Assembly (NCBI RefSeq): GCF_016632335.1
Contig: NZ_JAEPBG010000013.1
Coordinates: 92,995-156,994 of the forward strand
DNA from: Noviherbaspirillum pedocola
Lineage (GTDB): Bacteria > Pseudomonadota > Gammaproteobacteria > Burkholderiales > Burkholderiaceae_D
Direction of reading: 5' to 3'
Length of the DNA stretch: 64,000 nt
A program made the translations under genes and the position numbers. Each line of letters begins with the position of its first letter. Position 1 is the first letter of the stretch. The notes beneath the pieces were generated by a model that was given only the letters and a program-made list of their open reading frames with translations, searched no databases and was not told where the DNA came from. Of the stretch, positions 57,070-64,000 are shown piece after piece.

Positions 57070-57099
57070 TTGTCGATACCATGCGCTACGTATCGACAA
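57070..57099. promoter_or_regulatory. Perfect 10-bp inverted repeat, possible operator
   Basis: TTGTCGATAC (57070-57079) and GTATCGACAA (57090-57099) are exact inverted copies separated by 10 bp, the spacing of a dimeric regulator site with half-sites two helical turns apart. It has no T tract, so it is not a terminator. Confidence 0.45.
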
Positions 57100-57307
57100 G
57101 CGTTCAGCGCGATGTGTCTGCCACGATAGCAGGTGCTGCTCTGGCGGCCATTGGGAATGCCTGACTATGGTGACATTGCAGTAGCGTCTCAGGTCGCGCG
57201 CCGGGTGCCCGCGAACCTTGTCTTTCAATACGCCTGGAAGATGGTAAGCAGGCCTGCAGGAATTGGAGTTCGTAAAGACGTCGCCCGGCGACCGTGTCCT
57301 CGTCTAC

Positions 57308-57343
57308 TTGCGACGCTGCGTCGCAAATGCACCGCAGGTGCAT
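57308..57343. promoter_or_regulatory. Two adjacent palindromes upstream of pyk
   Basis: TTGCGACGC and GCGTCGCAA (57308-57326, one-base centre) are followed without gap by ATGCACC and GGTGCAT (57327-57343, three-base centre). They lie 77 bp before the pyruvate kinase ATG and may be an operator pair or hairpins in the leader RNA. Confidence 0.45.
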
Positions 57344-57420
57344 GACGGCCGCCTTCATCAGTAGATGTGACGCGGAGAGCGCCGACGACGGTGCGGATCC
57401 GCCTTACACAAGGAGGAAAC

Positions 57421-58833
57421 ATGAGACGGCAACGCAAAGCCAAGATCGTAGCCACGCTCGGACCGGCGAGCAGCAGCAGGGAAAGCATACTTGCGCTGTT
57501 CGAAGCGGGCGCCGATGTCTTCCGCTTCAACTTCAGTCACGGCACGCAGCAGGACCATCTCGCACGCTATGAGATCGTGCGCGATCTGGAACGCAGCCAC
57601 GGCAGGCCGATTGCGGTGCTGGCCGATCTGCAAGGGCCGAAATTGCGCGTCGGTCAGTTCGCTGAAGGGCGTGTACAGCTTCGCGCTGGCGAGCGTTTCA
57701 CGCTGGATCGCGATCCCGCGCCGGGCAATGCCACTCGCGTGTGCTTGCCGCATCCCGAACTGTTTGCCGTAACGGCTCCCGGACAGTCCTTGCTGCTCGA
57801 CGACGGCAAGCTCAGGCTGGAAGTGCTCGAGTGCGACGAGCATGCGATCCATACCCGTGTTATCAGCGGCGGCATGCTTTCCGACCGCAAGGGCGTCAAC
57901 GTGCCGGACGCCGTGCTGCCAATTCCGGCCCTGACCGCCAAGGACCGCGCTGATCTGGCCTTCGCGCTTGACATGGGCGCGGACTGGGTTGCCCTGTCCT
58001 TTGTGCAGCGTCCCGAGGATGTGCTTGAAGCGCGGGAAATCGTTGGGTCCCGCGCGCTGCTGATGTCGAAGCTGGAAAAGCCGGCGGCATTGAAACGTCT
58101 CGATGACATCGTCGAAGTCTCGGATTCGATCATGGTTGCGCGTGGCGACCTCGGCGTGGAACTGCCGCCGGAATGCGTGCCTGGGCTGCAGAAACGCATC
58201 GTGCGATCCTGCCGCCGGCGTGGCAAACCGGTGGTGATCGCAACTCAGATGCTGGAGTCGATGACGGTGGCGCCGGTACCAACCAGAGCCGAGGCTTCCG
58301 ACGTCGCGAGCGCGATTTATGACGGGGCTGATGCGGTGATGCTTTCGGCCGAGTCGGCCAACGGCGCCTATCCGACACAGGCGGTGGCGATGATGTCGCG
58401 AATCATCGAGCAGGCCGAACGCGATCCTTCCTTCTTCGAACCGGCCGAGTTGTCACAGGGCGAACCGCAGCGCAACAGCGGCGACGCGATCTGCCACGCA
58501 TTGCGCGAAGTCACGCGCATCATCGGCGCGGTCGCGACTGTTACCTATACGAGTTCCGGTCATACCAGTCTCCGTGCGGCCCGCGAGCGTCCGCTGGCGC
58601 CAATACTCAGCATTACTCCGAACGTGTCGACCGCGAGGCGCCTTGCTGTGGTCTGGGGTGTGCATTCGACCGTGGGGCCCGACATCAGTGACGTCGATGC
58701 GATGGTGGAAGCGGCCCGCAGGACCGCGCTGGCTGAAGAGTATGGCCGGCCAGGCGAAAGCATAGCGATCGCTGCCGGCATGCCGTTTGGGCAGGCGGGC
58801 ACGACGAATTTATTGCGCCTGGCCAGCCTGTAA
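57421..58833 (+). CDS. pyk: Pyruvate kinase
   Basis: This 470-residue enzyme makes pyruvate and ATP from phosphoenolpyruvate and ADP. It shows TLGPASSSRESI, FRFNFSHG, the substrate loop ADLQGPKLRVG, a B domain, the catalytic Lys in LMSKLEKP and the metal-binding MVARGDLGVELP, followed by ATQMLESM. The C-terminal regulatory domain carries TYTSSGHTSLRAARERPLAPIL. An AGGAGG ribosome site precedes the ATG at 57421. It appears monocistronic. Inverted repeats upstream suggest specific regulation, and the genome may have a second copy. Confidence 0.95.
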   Translation: MRRQRKAKIVATLGPASSSRESILALFEAGADVFRFNFSHGTQQDHLARYEIVRDLERSHGRPIAVLADLQGPKLRVGQFAEGRVQLRAGERFTLDRDPAPGNATRVCLPHPELFAVTAPGQSLLLDDGKLRLEVLECDEHAIHTRVISGGMLSDRKGVNVPDAVLPIPALTAKDRADLAFALDMGADWVALSFVQRPEDVLEAREIVGSRALLMSKLEKPAALKRLDDIVEVSDSIMVARGDLGVELPPECVPGLQKRIVRSCRRRGKPVVIATQMLESMTVAPVPTRAEASDVASAIYDGADAVMLSAESANGAYPTQAVAMMSRIIEQAERDPSFFEPAELSQGEPQRNSGDAICHALREVTRIIGAVATVTYTSSGHTSLRAARERPLAPILSITPNVSTARRLAVVWGVHSTVGPDISDVDAMVEAARRTALAEEYGRPGESIAIAAGMPFGQAGTTNLLRLASL

Positions 58834-58921
58834 ATCGACGATGTTCCGGTGGATGTAGTCACGATGATGGTATGCATGGTGTGTATGCACCCTGCTTCCG
58901 CGCTCCGTGTGGCCTGATCAA

Positions 58922-59737
58922 TCAGCGCTTGACGAACTTCAGTGCAAAGCCGTCCTTGGCTTGACCGCCTTCGGGCGCATTCCTGTCGCGTGGATCATTC
59001 GGGTTGCGCAGGAAGTCGCCGGAACCGACGAAACGGAATCCTGCGCTTTCAACTTCCTGTTTGACGAAGGCTTCTTCGACCCGGTGCAGCGTGGCCGACT
59101 CCGAGATGCCGGTGCCAGGCCGGCCGGCATGGTCGACGATGACATACACACCGCCCGGCTTCAGCGCTTCATGGACGGCCCGATTCAACTTGGCCCGATC
59201 AACGCCGAGGTGGCCGAGATCATGGTAGTTGTCGACGAAGGTCACAAGGTCCAGCGCCTGATGCGCAACCTCGGGCGGAACAGGATCGTCGAAGCGACGA
59301 AGGGCCGGCACGATGTTCCCGTCCGCACCCACGCGTGCGCTGAGCACCGGGAAAGATGGTGGAGGAGCATCACCACGCGGCGCCGACTGCGCATAGACCT
59401 TGCCACTCGGCCCAGCGGCGCGAGCCAGTAGCGAGCTGGTATAGCCGCCGCCCGCGGACAGATCCAGTGCAATCATGCCGGACCTGGCGCCGACGAAGCT
59501 CAGCAGTTCGGCCGGCTTGCGCCGCGCATCCATGGCCCGGTCCGAGGGTTTGCGGTCCGGGTTGGCGAGCAGGCTGTCGATCTGCGCATGCGAGAGCGTT
59601 GCGCCTTTCTCCATGGCGGATGGGCTGTCTGATTGGCTGCTGTTCAGCGGCGCCGATGAACAAGAGGCGAGCATGGCGACTAGGCACGCGGCGCAAAACG
59701 TAGCACGCAGTGGTTGCGCGACTCGGGGAGCTTGCAT
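58922..59737 (-). CDS. SAM-dependent methyltransferase-like lipoprotein
   Basis: This 271-residue protein belongs to the predicted methyltransferase group COG4798, with motif I LDLSAGGGYTSSLLARAAGPSGKVYA and a later LKPGGVYVIVDHAG. It starts with a lipoprotein-type signal (LVAMLASCSSAPLN, lipobox Cys near residue 28). That is unusual, because S-adenosylmethionine is cytoplasmic, so its activity in the periplasm is doubtful. The ATG at 59737 has AAGGA six bases upstream. It is convergent with pyk across 88 bp. Confidence 0.82.
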   Translation of the reverse strand: MQAPRVAQPLRATFCAACLVAMLASCSSAPLNSSQSDSPSAMEKGATLSHAQIDSLLANPDRKPSDRAMDARRKPAELLSFVGARSGMIALDLSAGGGYTSSLLARAAGPSGKVYAQSAPRGDAPPPSFPVLSARVGADGNIVPALRRFDDPVPPEVAHQALDLVTFVDNYHDLGHLGVDRAKLNRAVHEALKPGGVYVIVDHAGRPGTGISESATLHRVEEAFVKQEVESAGFRFVGSGDFLRNPNDPRDRNAPEGGQAKDGFALKFVKR

Positions 59738-59936
59738 GGTATTCCTTGCGCGAGTGAGATGAGGAAGCGCAACGATAACCGGAAACCGGCGGGTTTTGGG
59801 AATGCAGCGATCAGCCGTTGGCAATGCCCTCGTCACTTCCTGCGGATGGTATTTCTTGCGTTCCAGCACAAGCGAAGCGCTTACTTGCAGCAGAGCCAAG
59901 TATCATCTGGTCTCACGCCGCGCATATCCATTTTCC

Positions 59937-60086
59937 ATGAACGACATCACCAACGGTATCCAGGACGCATTCGCCAACCTCACTACACTTTTCGACATGC
60001 TGGGCGCCATCGTGGGCGGTTTCGTCGACGTAGGCGCGGCGATGAATGCGGTTCTGCGTGTGATCGCGGCGCTCACCGGGGCGTGA
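59937..60086 (+). CDS. Small 49-residue amphipathic protein, hypothetical
   Basis: The frame MNDITNGIQDAFANLTTLFD is followed by a Gly/Ala/Val-rich hydrophobic stretch (MLGAIVGGFVDVGAAMNAVL) and a short tail. It has only acidic charges plus one Arg and would form one or two amphipathic helices. No good ribosome site precedes the ATG and no relative is recognised. It could be a small membrane protein or secreted peptide. The same frame is open upstream to 59796 but the extension looks non-coding. Confidence 0.4.
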   Translation: MNDITNGIQDAFANLTTLFDMLGAIVGGFVDVGAAMNAVLRVIAALTGA

Positions 60087-60291
60087 TGCAAAGACGGAGC
60101 ATGGACCGCTGCCGGAACATAGGACGGTATGGCATGGGACTGGTCTTCAGGACTGTGCGTAAGCCTTAAGATGTTCCAGATCGTGTCAGTACAGGACCAC
60201 ATCGTTCCGAGAAACCAGAGACTTTCCTGCGGTCAGCATATTTCTGTGAGAAAATGCGACCGTTTTTTTTCGTTTTTCGGAGTTCGTAGTG

Positions 60292-60546
60292 ATGTCGAAG
60301 TACCTTGTAACTACCACACGCAATCGCTCTTTCCAACGTGACATGCTGGACGAGCATTACGCGTTCCTCGGCGACTTGCGCGCCGATGGCCTGCTCGACT
60401 TGGCAGGCCCTTTCGCTGATGGCAGTGGCGGAGCATACCTGCTGAATGCGAGCAACATCGATGAGGCCCGTTCAATCGCAACGCGCGATCCGATGCATTT
60501 GCTCGGCGCGGCGACCGTCACGGTTTATGAATGGGATGCGCGCTGA
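60292..60546 (+). CDS. YciI family protein
   Basis: This 84-residue protein has a YCII (dimeric alpha-beta barrel) domain with the conserved His-Asp area MLDEHYAFLGDLRADG, followed by GPFADGSGGAYLLNASNIDEARSIATRDP. The role of most family members is unknown; some act in aromatic ring metabolism. I use the ATG at 60292, with GGAG ten bases upstream; the preceding GTG is also in frame. It is a stand-alone gene. Confidence 0.85.
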   Translation: MSKYLVTTTRNRSFQRDMLDEHYAFLGDLRADGLLDLAGPFADGSGGAYLLNASNIDEARSIATRDPMHLLGAATVTVYEWDAR

Positions 60547-60716
60547 CATTGCCTAATCGCATCGTCCGTTTCCCCGCCCGTGAATACGGACGATGCACAC
60601 CGCTCAAAGGCACAGCTGCAAGCACCCGCTTTCACATTGCCGTAGATGACTAAGGACGCCAGACGTAACATAGGCACGGGCACGACCGTGCTTCCGGCCT
60701 GACGCCGCATTCGGCG

Positions 60717-61175
60717 TCAATCAATACATGGCACGGAACAGATTGTCGGTGACGGATATACGCCTAGACGATTCCAATAATTCTGGTTTAGGCGGCTATG
60801 GCCTGACACCGTTCCGGTTCTCTCCCCTGGCCGCGGCTCAAATACCGAGGTGTACATTTGCGATGTGTCGCAGCGTTCAGCAGAGGATTCACGAGACGCC
60901 GTGGCAAGAAGCTCGATACGTCGACTTTCCATGATCTCCTGGTAGAGCTGTTGCGCATGTTGGCGCTCCTGCTCAACACGCATCACGCTAAGCCTGCCCG
61001 ATGACGGATTCTGAACCTGCATCACCGCGATCAATCTCGCATTGGCAACCGGCTTTTGGCTATACAGGATGCCCCCGCCCGGCTCCCGATACTTGTAGAC
61101 GCTGGCCGCGCCAGCATGCAAGGAAGCCAGCGTCAGAACAAGCGCAGCGCAGCGCATCCAGCACGACGTTTTCAT
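60717..61175 (-). CDS. Exported DUF4124-domain protein
   Basis: This 152-residue protein has a signal peptide (MKTSCWMRCAALVLTLASLHAGA). The DUF4124 core follows: SVYKYREPGGGILYSQKPV. A helical segment (RVEQERQHAQQLYQEIMESRR) and a Cys-containing tail come next. The function of DUF4124 proteins is unknown; they are common periplasmic proteins in beta- and gammaproteobacteria. GGAGA precedes the ATG at 61175. A hairpin (TGACGCCG at 60700-60707 with CGGCGTCA at 60712-60719) overlaps its stop codon. Confidence 0.8.
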   Translation of the reverse strand: MKTSCWMRCAALVLTLASLHAGAASVYKYREPGGGILYSQKPVANARLIAVMQVQNPSSGRLSVMRVEQERQHAQQLYQEIMESRRIELLATASRESSAERCDTSQMYTSVFEPRPGERTGTVSGHSRLNQNYWNRLGVYPSPTICSVPCID

Positions 61176-61488
61176 TTTGCTTTCTCCTCAACGATTCGGC
61201 GACGCTCTTACCTTCATTCATGCCGCCGGCGACTTTTAGATATGACAACAGGCCATCTGGTTCCTAAAGCGCTTTACATCGTCGTTGGTATGGATTTCCT
61301 TCGCTTTAAGGCGCACGCTGATTGGTTCTAATCAAACTTTGTTGTCGGTATACGCATGCATTGCCCGGACCTCGGGTCTACTCTTTGAATCCATGGGTGC
61401 ATGATTTATCAGCTATGCATACCTGGGCCGCGATGTTGGGGCTGGCTCATTTCAGGCAACCGGTCCGGATGGACAAAAGGAGCAGACG

Positions 61489-61734
61489 ATGATGAAGGCA
61501 GGCAAAACCACGAGTGGCGTGATGAACATCATGGATCATTCCGGCCACAAGCAATTGCATTGGAATGTTGAAGAGCTGGAAGATATCGCGGTAGCGCGTA
61601 AGACTTTTGACAAGCTGGTGTCGCGCGGATACTCGGCTTTCGGTTCGCGGGAAAACGAGCCAAAACATCTCATCCGAGATTTCGATCCCACGATGAAAGA
61701 AGTGGTGATGGTTCCGGTGACCGTAGGTGGCTAG
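61489..61734 (+). CDS. Small conserved-looking protein of unknown function, first of a pair
   Basis: This 81-residue protein has NIMDHSGHKQLHWN, a helix (EDIAVARKTFDKLVSRGYSAF) and an end segment RDFDPTMKEVVMVPVTVGG. The layout resembles small proteins that I recall from betaproteobacterial accessory regions, but I cannot name a family. AAGGAG lies six bases before the first ATG. The next gene begins one base after its stop, so the two are translationally coupled. Confidence 0.75.
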   Translation: MMKAGKTTSGVMNIMDHSGHKQLHWNVEELEDIAVARKTFDKLVSRGYSAFGSRENEPKHLIRDFDPTMKEVVMVPVTVGG

Positions 61735-61735
61735 C

Positions 61736-62317
61736 ATGTCGGCGCTTGAGCATGCATGGCGCAGCCTGGTAAGGCTGGTCCGACATGCCGGCGCCGCTTC
61801 CAGCGAGCGGCATGAAGGGCCGCCCGGACTCAACCGATGGGTAAGCGGCGTGAACGCGGCAACTGACCGCTTGAGTCGCCCCTTTCAAGGATGGCAGCTC
61901 CGACTGGAGGAACAGTTACAGGAGCAACAGCGCAAGAGCCGGCTAGCTTGGGAACGCGCGATTCGCGATGAACGTCGGGCCAAACGTCGCGCATTGACAC
62001 TGTTGCTTGGTCTGCTGACTGAAGCGCAGCGCGAGACATTTCGAAGACTCGGGTATGTTCTGGTGACTGGAGGAAGTACCGGCGATCTGTACCGCATCCG
62101 TGTAGAAATTAACGCGAACATTGACGTGCTAAGACCGGATGGCACGGTGCGGTGCCGCCTGTGCGTGTTACCGGCCGGTGGCGTACCGGTTTACGATGTG
62201 ATGGCTGCGCAGCTTCTGCATTTGCAGGATCCGAGCACCGAGAAGGCCTTCTTGCGCAAGGCCAATATATATCCTGCTGAAAGAGCATCCGCGTTTGGGC
62301 GGTCTGTCTGGCTTTGA
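61736..62317 (+). CDS. Unknown protein with basic coiled coil, second of a pair
   Basis: This 193-residue protein has a helical first half with a charged coiled-coil-like stretch (LEEQLQEQQRKSRLAWERAIRDE, then RRAKRRA). A compact C-terminal domain reads LGYVLVTGGSTGDLYRIRVE, then RCRLCVLPAGGVPVYDVMAAQLLHLQDP. This C-terminal domain looks conserved but I cannot assign it. It starts one base after the stop of the 81-residue partner. Just past its end another frame reads well for some 60 residues, so a frameshift near 62265 is possible. Confidence 0.7.
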   Translation: MSALEHAWRSLVRLVRHAGAASSERHEGPPGLNRWVSGVNAATDRLSRPFQGWQLRLEEQLQEQQRKSRLAWERAIRDERRAKRRALTLLLGLLTEAQRETFRRLGYVLVTGGSTGDLYRIRVEINANIDVLRPDGTVRCRLCVLPAGGVPVYDVMAAQLLHLQDPSTEKAFLRKANIYPAERASAFGRSVWL

Positions 62318-62355
62318 CGAACTGAAAGTCGCCGAAGCGCGCAACAGAAACATAT

Positions 62356-63288
62356 TCAAGCTTTTTGCGAACGGTAAAGATAGTGGTCCGGCAAACCCAT
62401 ACGCTGGCATGCCAGTACTGGAGGCATGCCAGCGAGTACCAATCTATCGGCAAATCCTCCAGCGCGCCGTAGAAATGCCCGTTCCCAAGGACGTAAGCAC
62501 TGCGTATGGTCCAGACGGAGCCTGATACGAAGATCGTCAGGAATGATGTCGATTGCCGCTCTTACAAGCATCGGTTGCAAACGATGCAATTGTGCTGGAA
62601 GTAGTGGGCGCGACGACATGATTTTTAAAAACTCGAACATCGCGCTGGATGGGACCAGGGTCGGCGCAGTGAAGGCGAACAAATCATCGAGTTGCCTACG
62701 TGACTTCGGAGCGCCGTAAGCCCCGTAGAGATGTGCAGCTAGCGTGCTCTCCCTGTAATAGCGATCGCAGTCTTCCGAGCTAAGCTGTCGCGCGTAAACA
62801 TGATGCGCCTGGATAAATCCAAAACTCGCTGTGGCGTATACCCAGTCGAGCAATCTAGGATCATCGGCTCTGTATGCCAAACCTTCTGCAGTTACACCGG
62901 ACACCCGGCTGTGCATGGTATTGATTCGCTGAATCAGATTCCGGGCTTGGCTCTCGGCGGCATAAACAGTGGCCATCGCAGCAAGCCCAGTATTCCGTAG
63001 CCGTCGAAGCGGATGCTCCTTAAAACCGGTATGCCGCCATACTGCTGTACCCACTTTGGGCTCTGCGAGCTCCAGGATCACAGCGGCAACACCACCAATG
63101 AACAGGCTTAAAGGATTCTTAAAGACATTCCAGGAAACTGAGTCTGGCTCGAGAAATGCCGGTGCGCCGATAGGTCGTGTGAAGTCAATGCGCTGAGATG
63201 CACTCTCAAATAAGTAAGTTGTTCCAATGTGTTCAACTCTTCGCTGGAGAGGCGAAAAAAGTCGAAACTCAGTACGATCATTATTCAC
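62356..63288 (-). CDS. MpaB/rubber-oxygenase-like DUF2236 family protein
   Basis: This 310-residue protein has the DUF2236 hallmarks: DPRLLDWVYATASFGFIQAHHVYARQLSSEDCDRYYRES, a conserved Arg-rich segment RRLRNTG, and an all-helical haem-binding fold expected from the latex-clearing oxygenase relatives. His in QAHHVY is the candidate haem ligand. Most members are uncharacterised oxygenases. The start is a GTG at 63288 with a weak upstream GGGAAAAG. It is convergent with the unknown pair and may belong to the same accessory segment. Confidence 0.82.
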   Translation of the reverse strand: MNNDRTEFRLFSPLQRRVEHIGTTYLFESASQRIDFTRPIGAPAFLEPDSVSWNVFKNPLSLFIGGVAAVILELAEPKVGTAVWRHTGFKEHPLRRLRNTGLAAMATVYAAESQARNLIQRINTMHSRVSGVTAEGLAYRADDPRLLDWVYATASFGFIQAHHVYARQLSSEDCDRYYRESTLAAHLYGAYGAPKSRRQLDDLFAFTAPTLVPSSAMFEFLKIMSSRPLLPAQLHRLQPMLVRAAIDIIPDDLRIRLRLDHTQCLRPWERAFLRRAGGFADRLVLAGMPPVLACQRMGLPDHYLYRSQKA

Positions 63289-63890
63289 TCAACTTTTCCC
63301 GGAGGTAAGCGATATCAGAACCAGATTCACATAGTGTCTCGACAATGTCTAAACGTCTGATCCCCCGACGTGACAGCAACGAGCCACGACGTTTTACATT
63401 TTATGGCCGCAAATGTAGAAAATGTGTGCCCTTCGATTCATCATTTCGGCTAACACCATAGATCAGCCCGGAAAAAATGTAATTCATCTAACGGATTTCT
63501 TACCACTCGAGAAATCGCAGTGGCATTAGTTCAAAAATGTCCAAACCCCCTTCGCAGGCAACGTGAGTGCATTCGACGTTTAACAAGCTCGATACCAACG
63601 AATCGTAACCTTTCGCGGGGTCTGAATTAAGAGGTAAAAGAGAACCTCTTTTTTCTTTAATTCACGAGCACGAAAACTAAAAGACGCCGCCGTGAAATCG
63701 TACTAACAGCTAATGAGGAATCTTTCATATATCTTATCGTTCACCTACACCAATTGCGCAAACACGTTGGCTTAAACTCACGCGATATCCAAAAGTGAAC
63801 CAAAAATGTATTTAAGCCTTGCCGTTAGTGCGTTTTCTTATGGGCATTCGATCCTGAACAACTCTCCTTCGTACTAGCGCGGTTGTCGAA
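63289..63890. other. 602-bp non-coding, relatively AT-rich region
   Basis: No credible gene is seen. Base composition is clearly less GC-rich than in the main part of the window. It contains a terminator-like hairpin at 63629-63654 and borders an IS630-type transposase. It may be degraded accessory DNA or an island junction. Confidence 0.5.
63629..63654 (+). terminator. Terminator-like hairpin
   Basis: AAGAGGT (63629-63635) pairs with ACCTCTT (63644-63650), followed by further T residues. No plus-strand gene ends nearby, so its partner transcript is unknown. Confidence 0.5.
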
Positions 63891-64000
63891 TTAATGTAGG
63901 GTATAACCGCAGAGCTGGAACCAGCTTTTGGCATCGGACTCGGTAATGTGGTCAATAGCTTGTTTGAGCGCCTCGTCGAGGGCGGTGCGCGTGCGGGCTT
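63891..64000 (-). CDS. IS630-family transposase, C-terminal fragment (cut by window edge)
   Basis: The minus-strand frame ends ALDEALKQAIDHITESDAK, then SWFQLCGYTLH and a TAA at 63891-63893. The A-x-x-x-I-T-x-x-D-A-x-x-W-F-x-x-C-G-Y ending is typical of IS630-type DDE transposases. Only the last 36 residues are inside the window, so the catalytic residues and integrity cannot be judged. Its presence marks the right end as mobile-element territory. Confidence 0.7.
   Translation of the reverse strand, partial: ARTRTALDEALKQAIDHITESDAKSWFQLCGYTLH

Larger units (their letters stand above)
56922..57420. other. 499-bp intergenic region with three inverted repeats
   Basis: No coding sequence is supported. 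It holds an operator-like inverted repeat at 57070-57099 and two adjacent palindromes at 57308-57343, all upstream of the pyruvate kinase gene. The pyruvate kinase promoter should lie here. Confidence 0.5.

Noticed and set aside
60700..60719. Hairpin at the DUF4124 stop codon as a Rho-independent terminator
   Set aside because: The stem is good but no T tract follows on the minus strand.
62295..62525. Plus-strand frame reading GLSGFDELKVAEARNR and onward
   Set aside because: It reads well but has only a TTG start, and most of it is antisense to the MpaB-family gene. A frameshifted tail of the preceding gene is possible but cannot be shown.

Overview
The window is GC-rich chromosomal DNA with dense, mostly operonic genes. 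The gene content (ben and cat genes with a BenM/CatM-type LysR regulator, a MexEF-OprN-like efflux operon, a CheZ/CheY chemotaxis block, many LysR regulators) points to a betaproteobacterium of the order Burkholderiales, probably Oxalobacteraceae. That placement is inferred from protein resemblance; no rRNA gene is present. I found no tRNA, rRNA or CRISPR array.

Layout. 1-5403 (minus strand) is a lipid operon: an AlkJ-like alcohol dehydrogenase, a two-domain fatty acyl-CoA reductase, a wax ester synthase/diacylglycerol acyltransferase and the start of fadD. Together they can activate fatty acids, reduce acyl-CoA to fatty alcohol, esterify it to wax and re-oxidise the alcohol. A FadL-type outer membrane porin is divergent from it (5701-7056). 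A kinase/P-loop fusion protein follows. 8716-12384 holds a phytanoyl-CoA dioxygenase-like protein, a LysR regulator, an alpha/beta hydrolase, two similar C-rich sequences ending in strong terminators (possible sRNAs) and a REP-like element. 12385-21466 is a LysR-controlled tripartite RND efflux operon whose second gene is a hydrolase homologue with Glu in place of the nucleophilic Ser. An atypical NRAMP-family transporter follows.

22963-33385 is a signalling block: a phosphonate-type binding protein, a five-module hybrid histidine kinase and an HD-GYP c-di-GMP phosphodiesterase on the minus strand, then divergent cheZ, cheY, a chemoreceptor, a second sensor kinase and a single-domain receiver.

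33418-46027 is a benzoate catabolic region. catB-catC-catA-benA-benB-benC-benD-benE lies on the minus strand. The divergent LysR regulator is followed by a beta-keto acid cleavage enzyme, a benzoate-type MFS transporter and an exported M20 amidohydrolase. Similar ATAC-type LysR motifs occur in both intergenic regions, so both arms may be one regulon. catD and pcaIJF are not in the window; the BKACE protein could in principle replace the last steps.

46226-61175 is mixed: a YiiX-like peptidase, an NnrU-family protein, an acyl-CoA ligase/enoyl-CoA hydratase pair, a cytochrome b/QseBC-type operon, a P-type ATPase, pyruvate kinase preceded by three inverted repeats, a lipoprotein methyltransferase and several small proteins. 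The right end (about 61200-64000) is less GC-rich. It carries a pair of unknown genes, an MpaB-family protein, a long non-coding stretch and the 3' end of an IS630-type transposase, and looks like an accessory segment.
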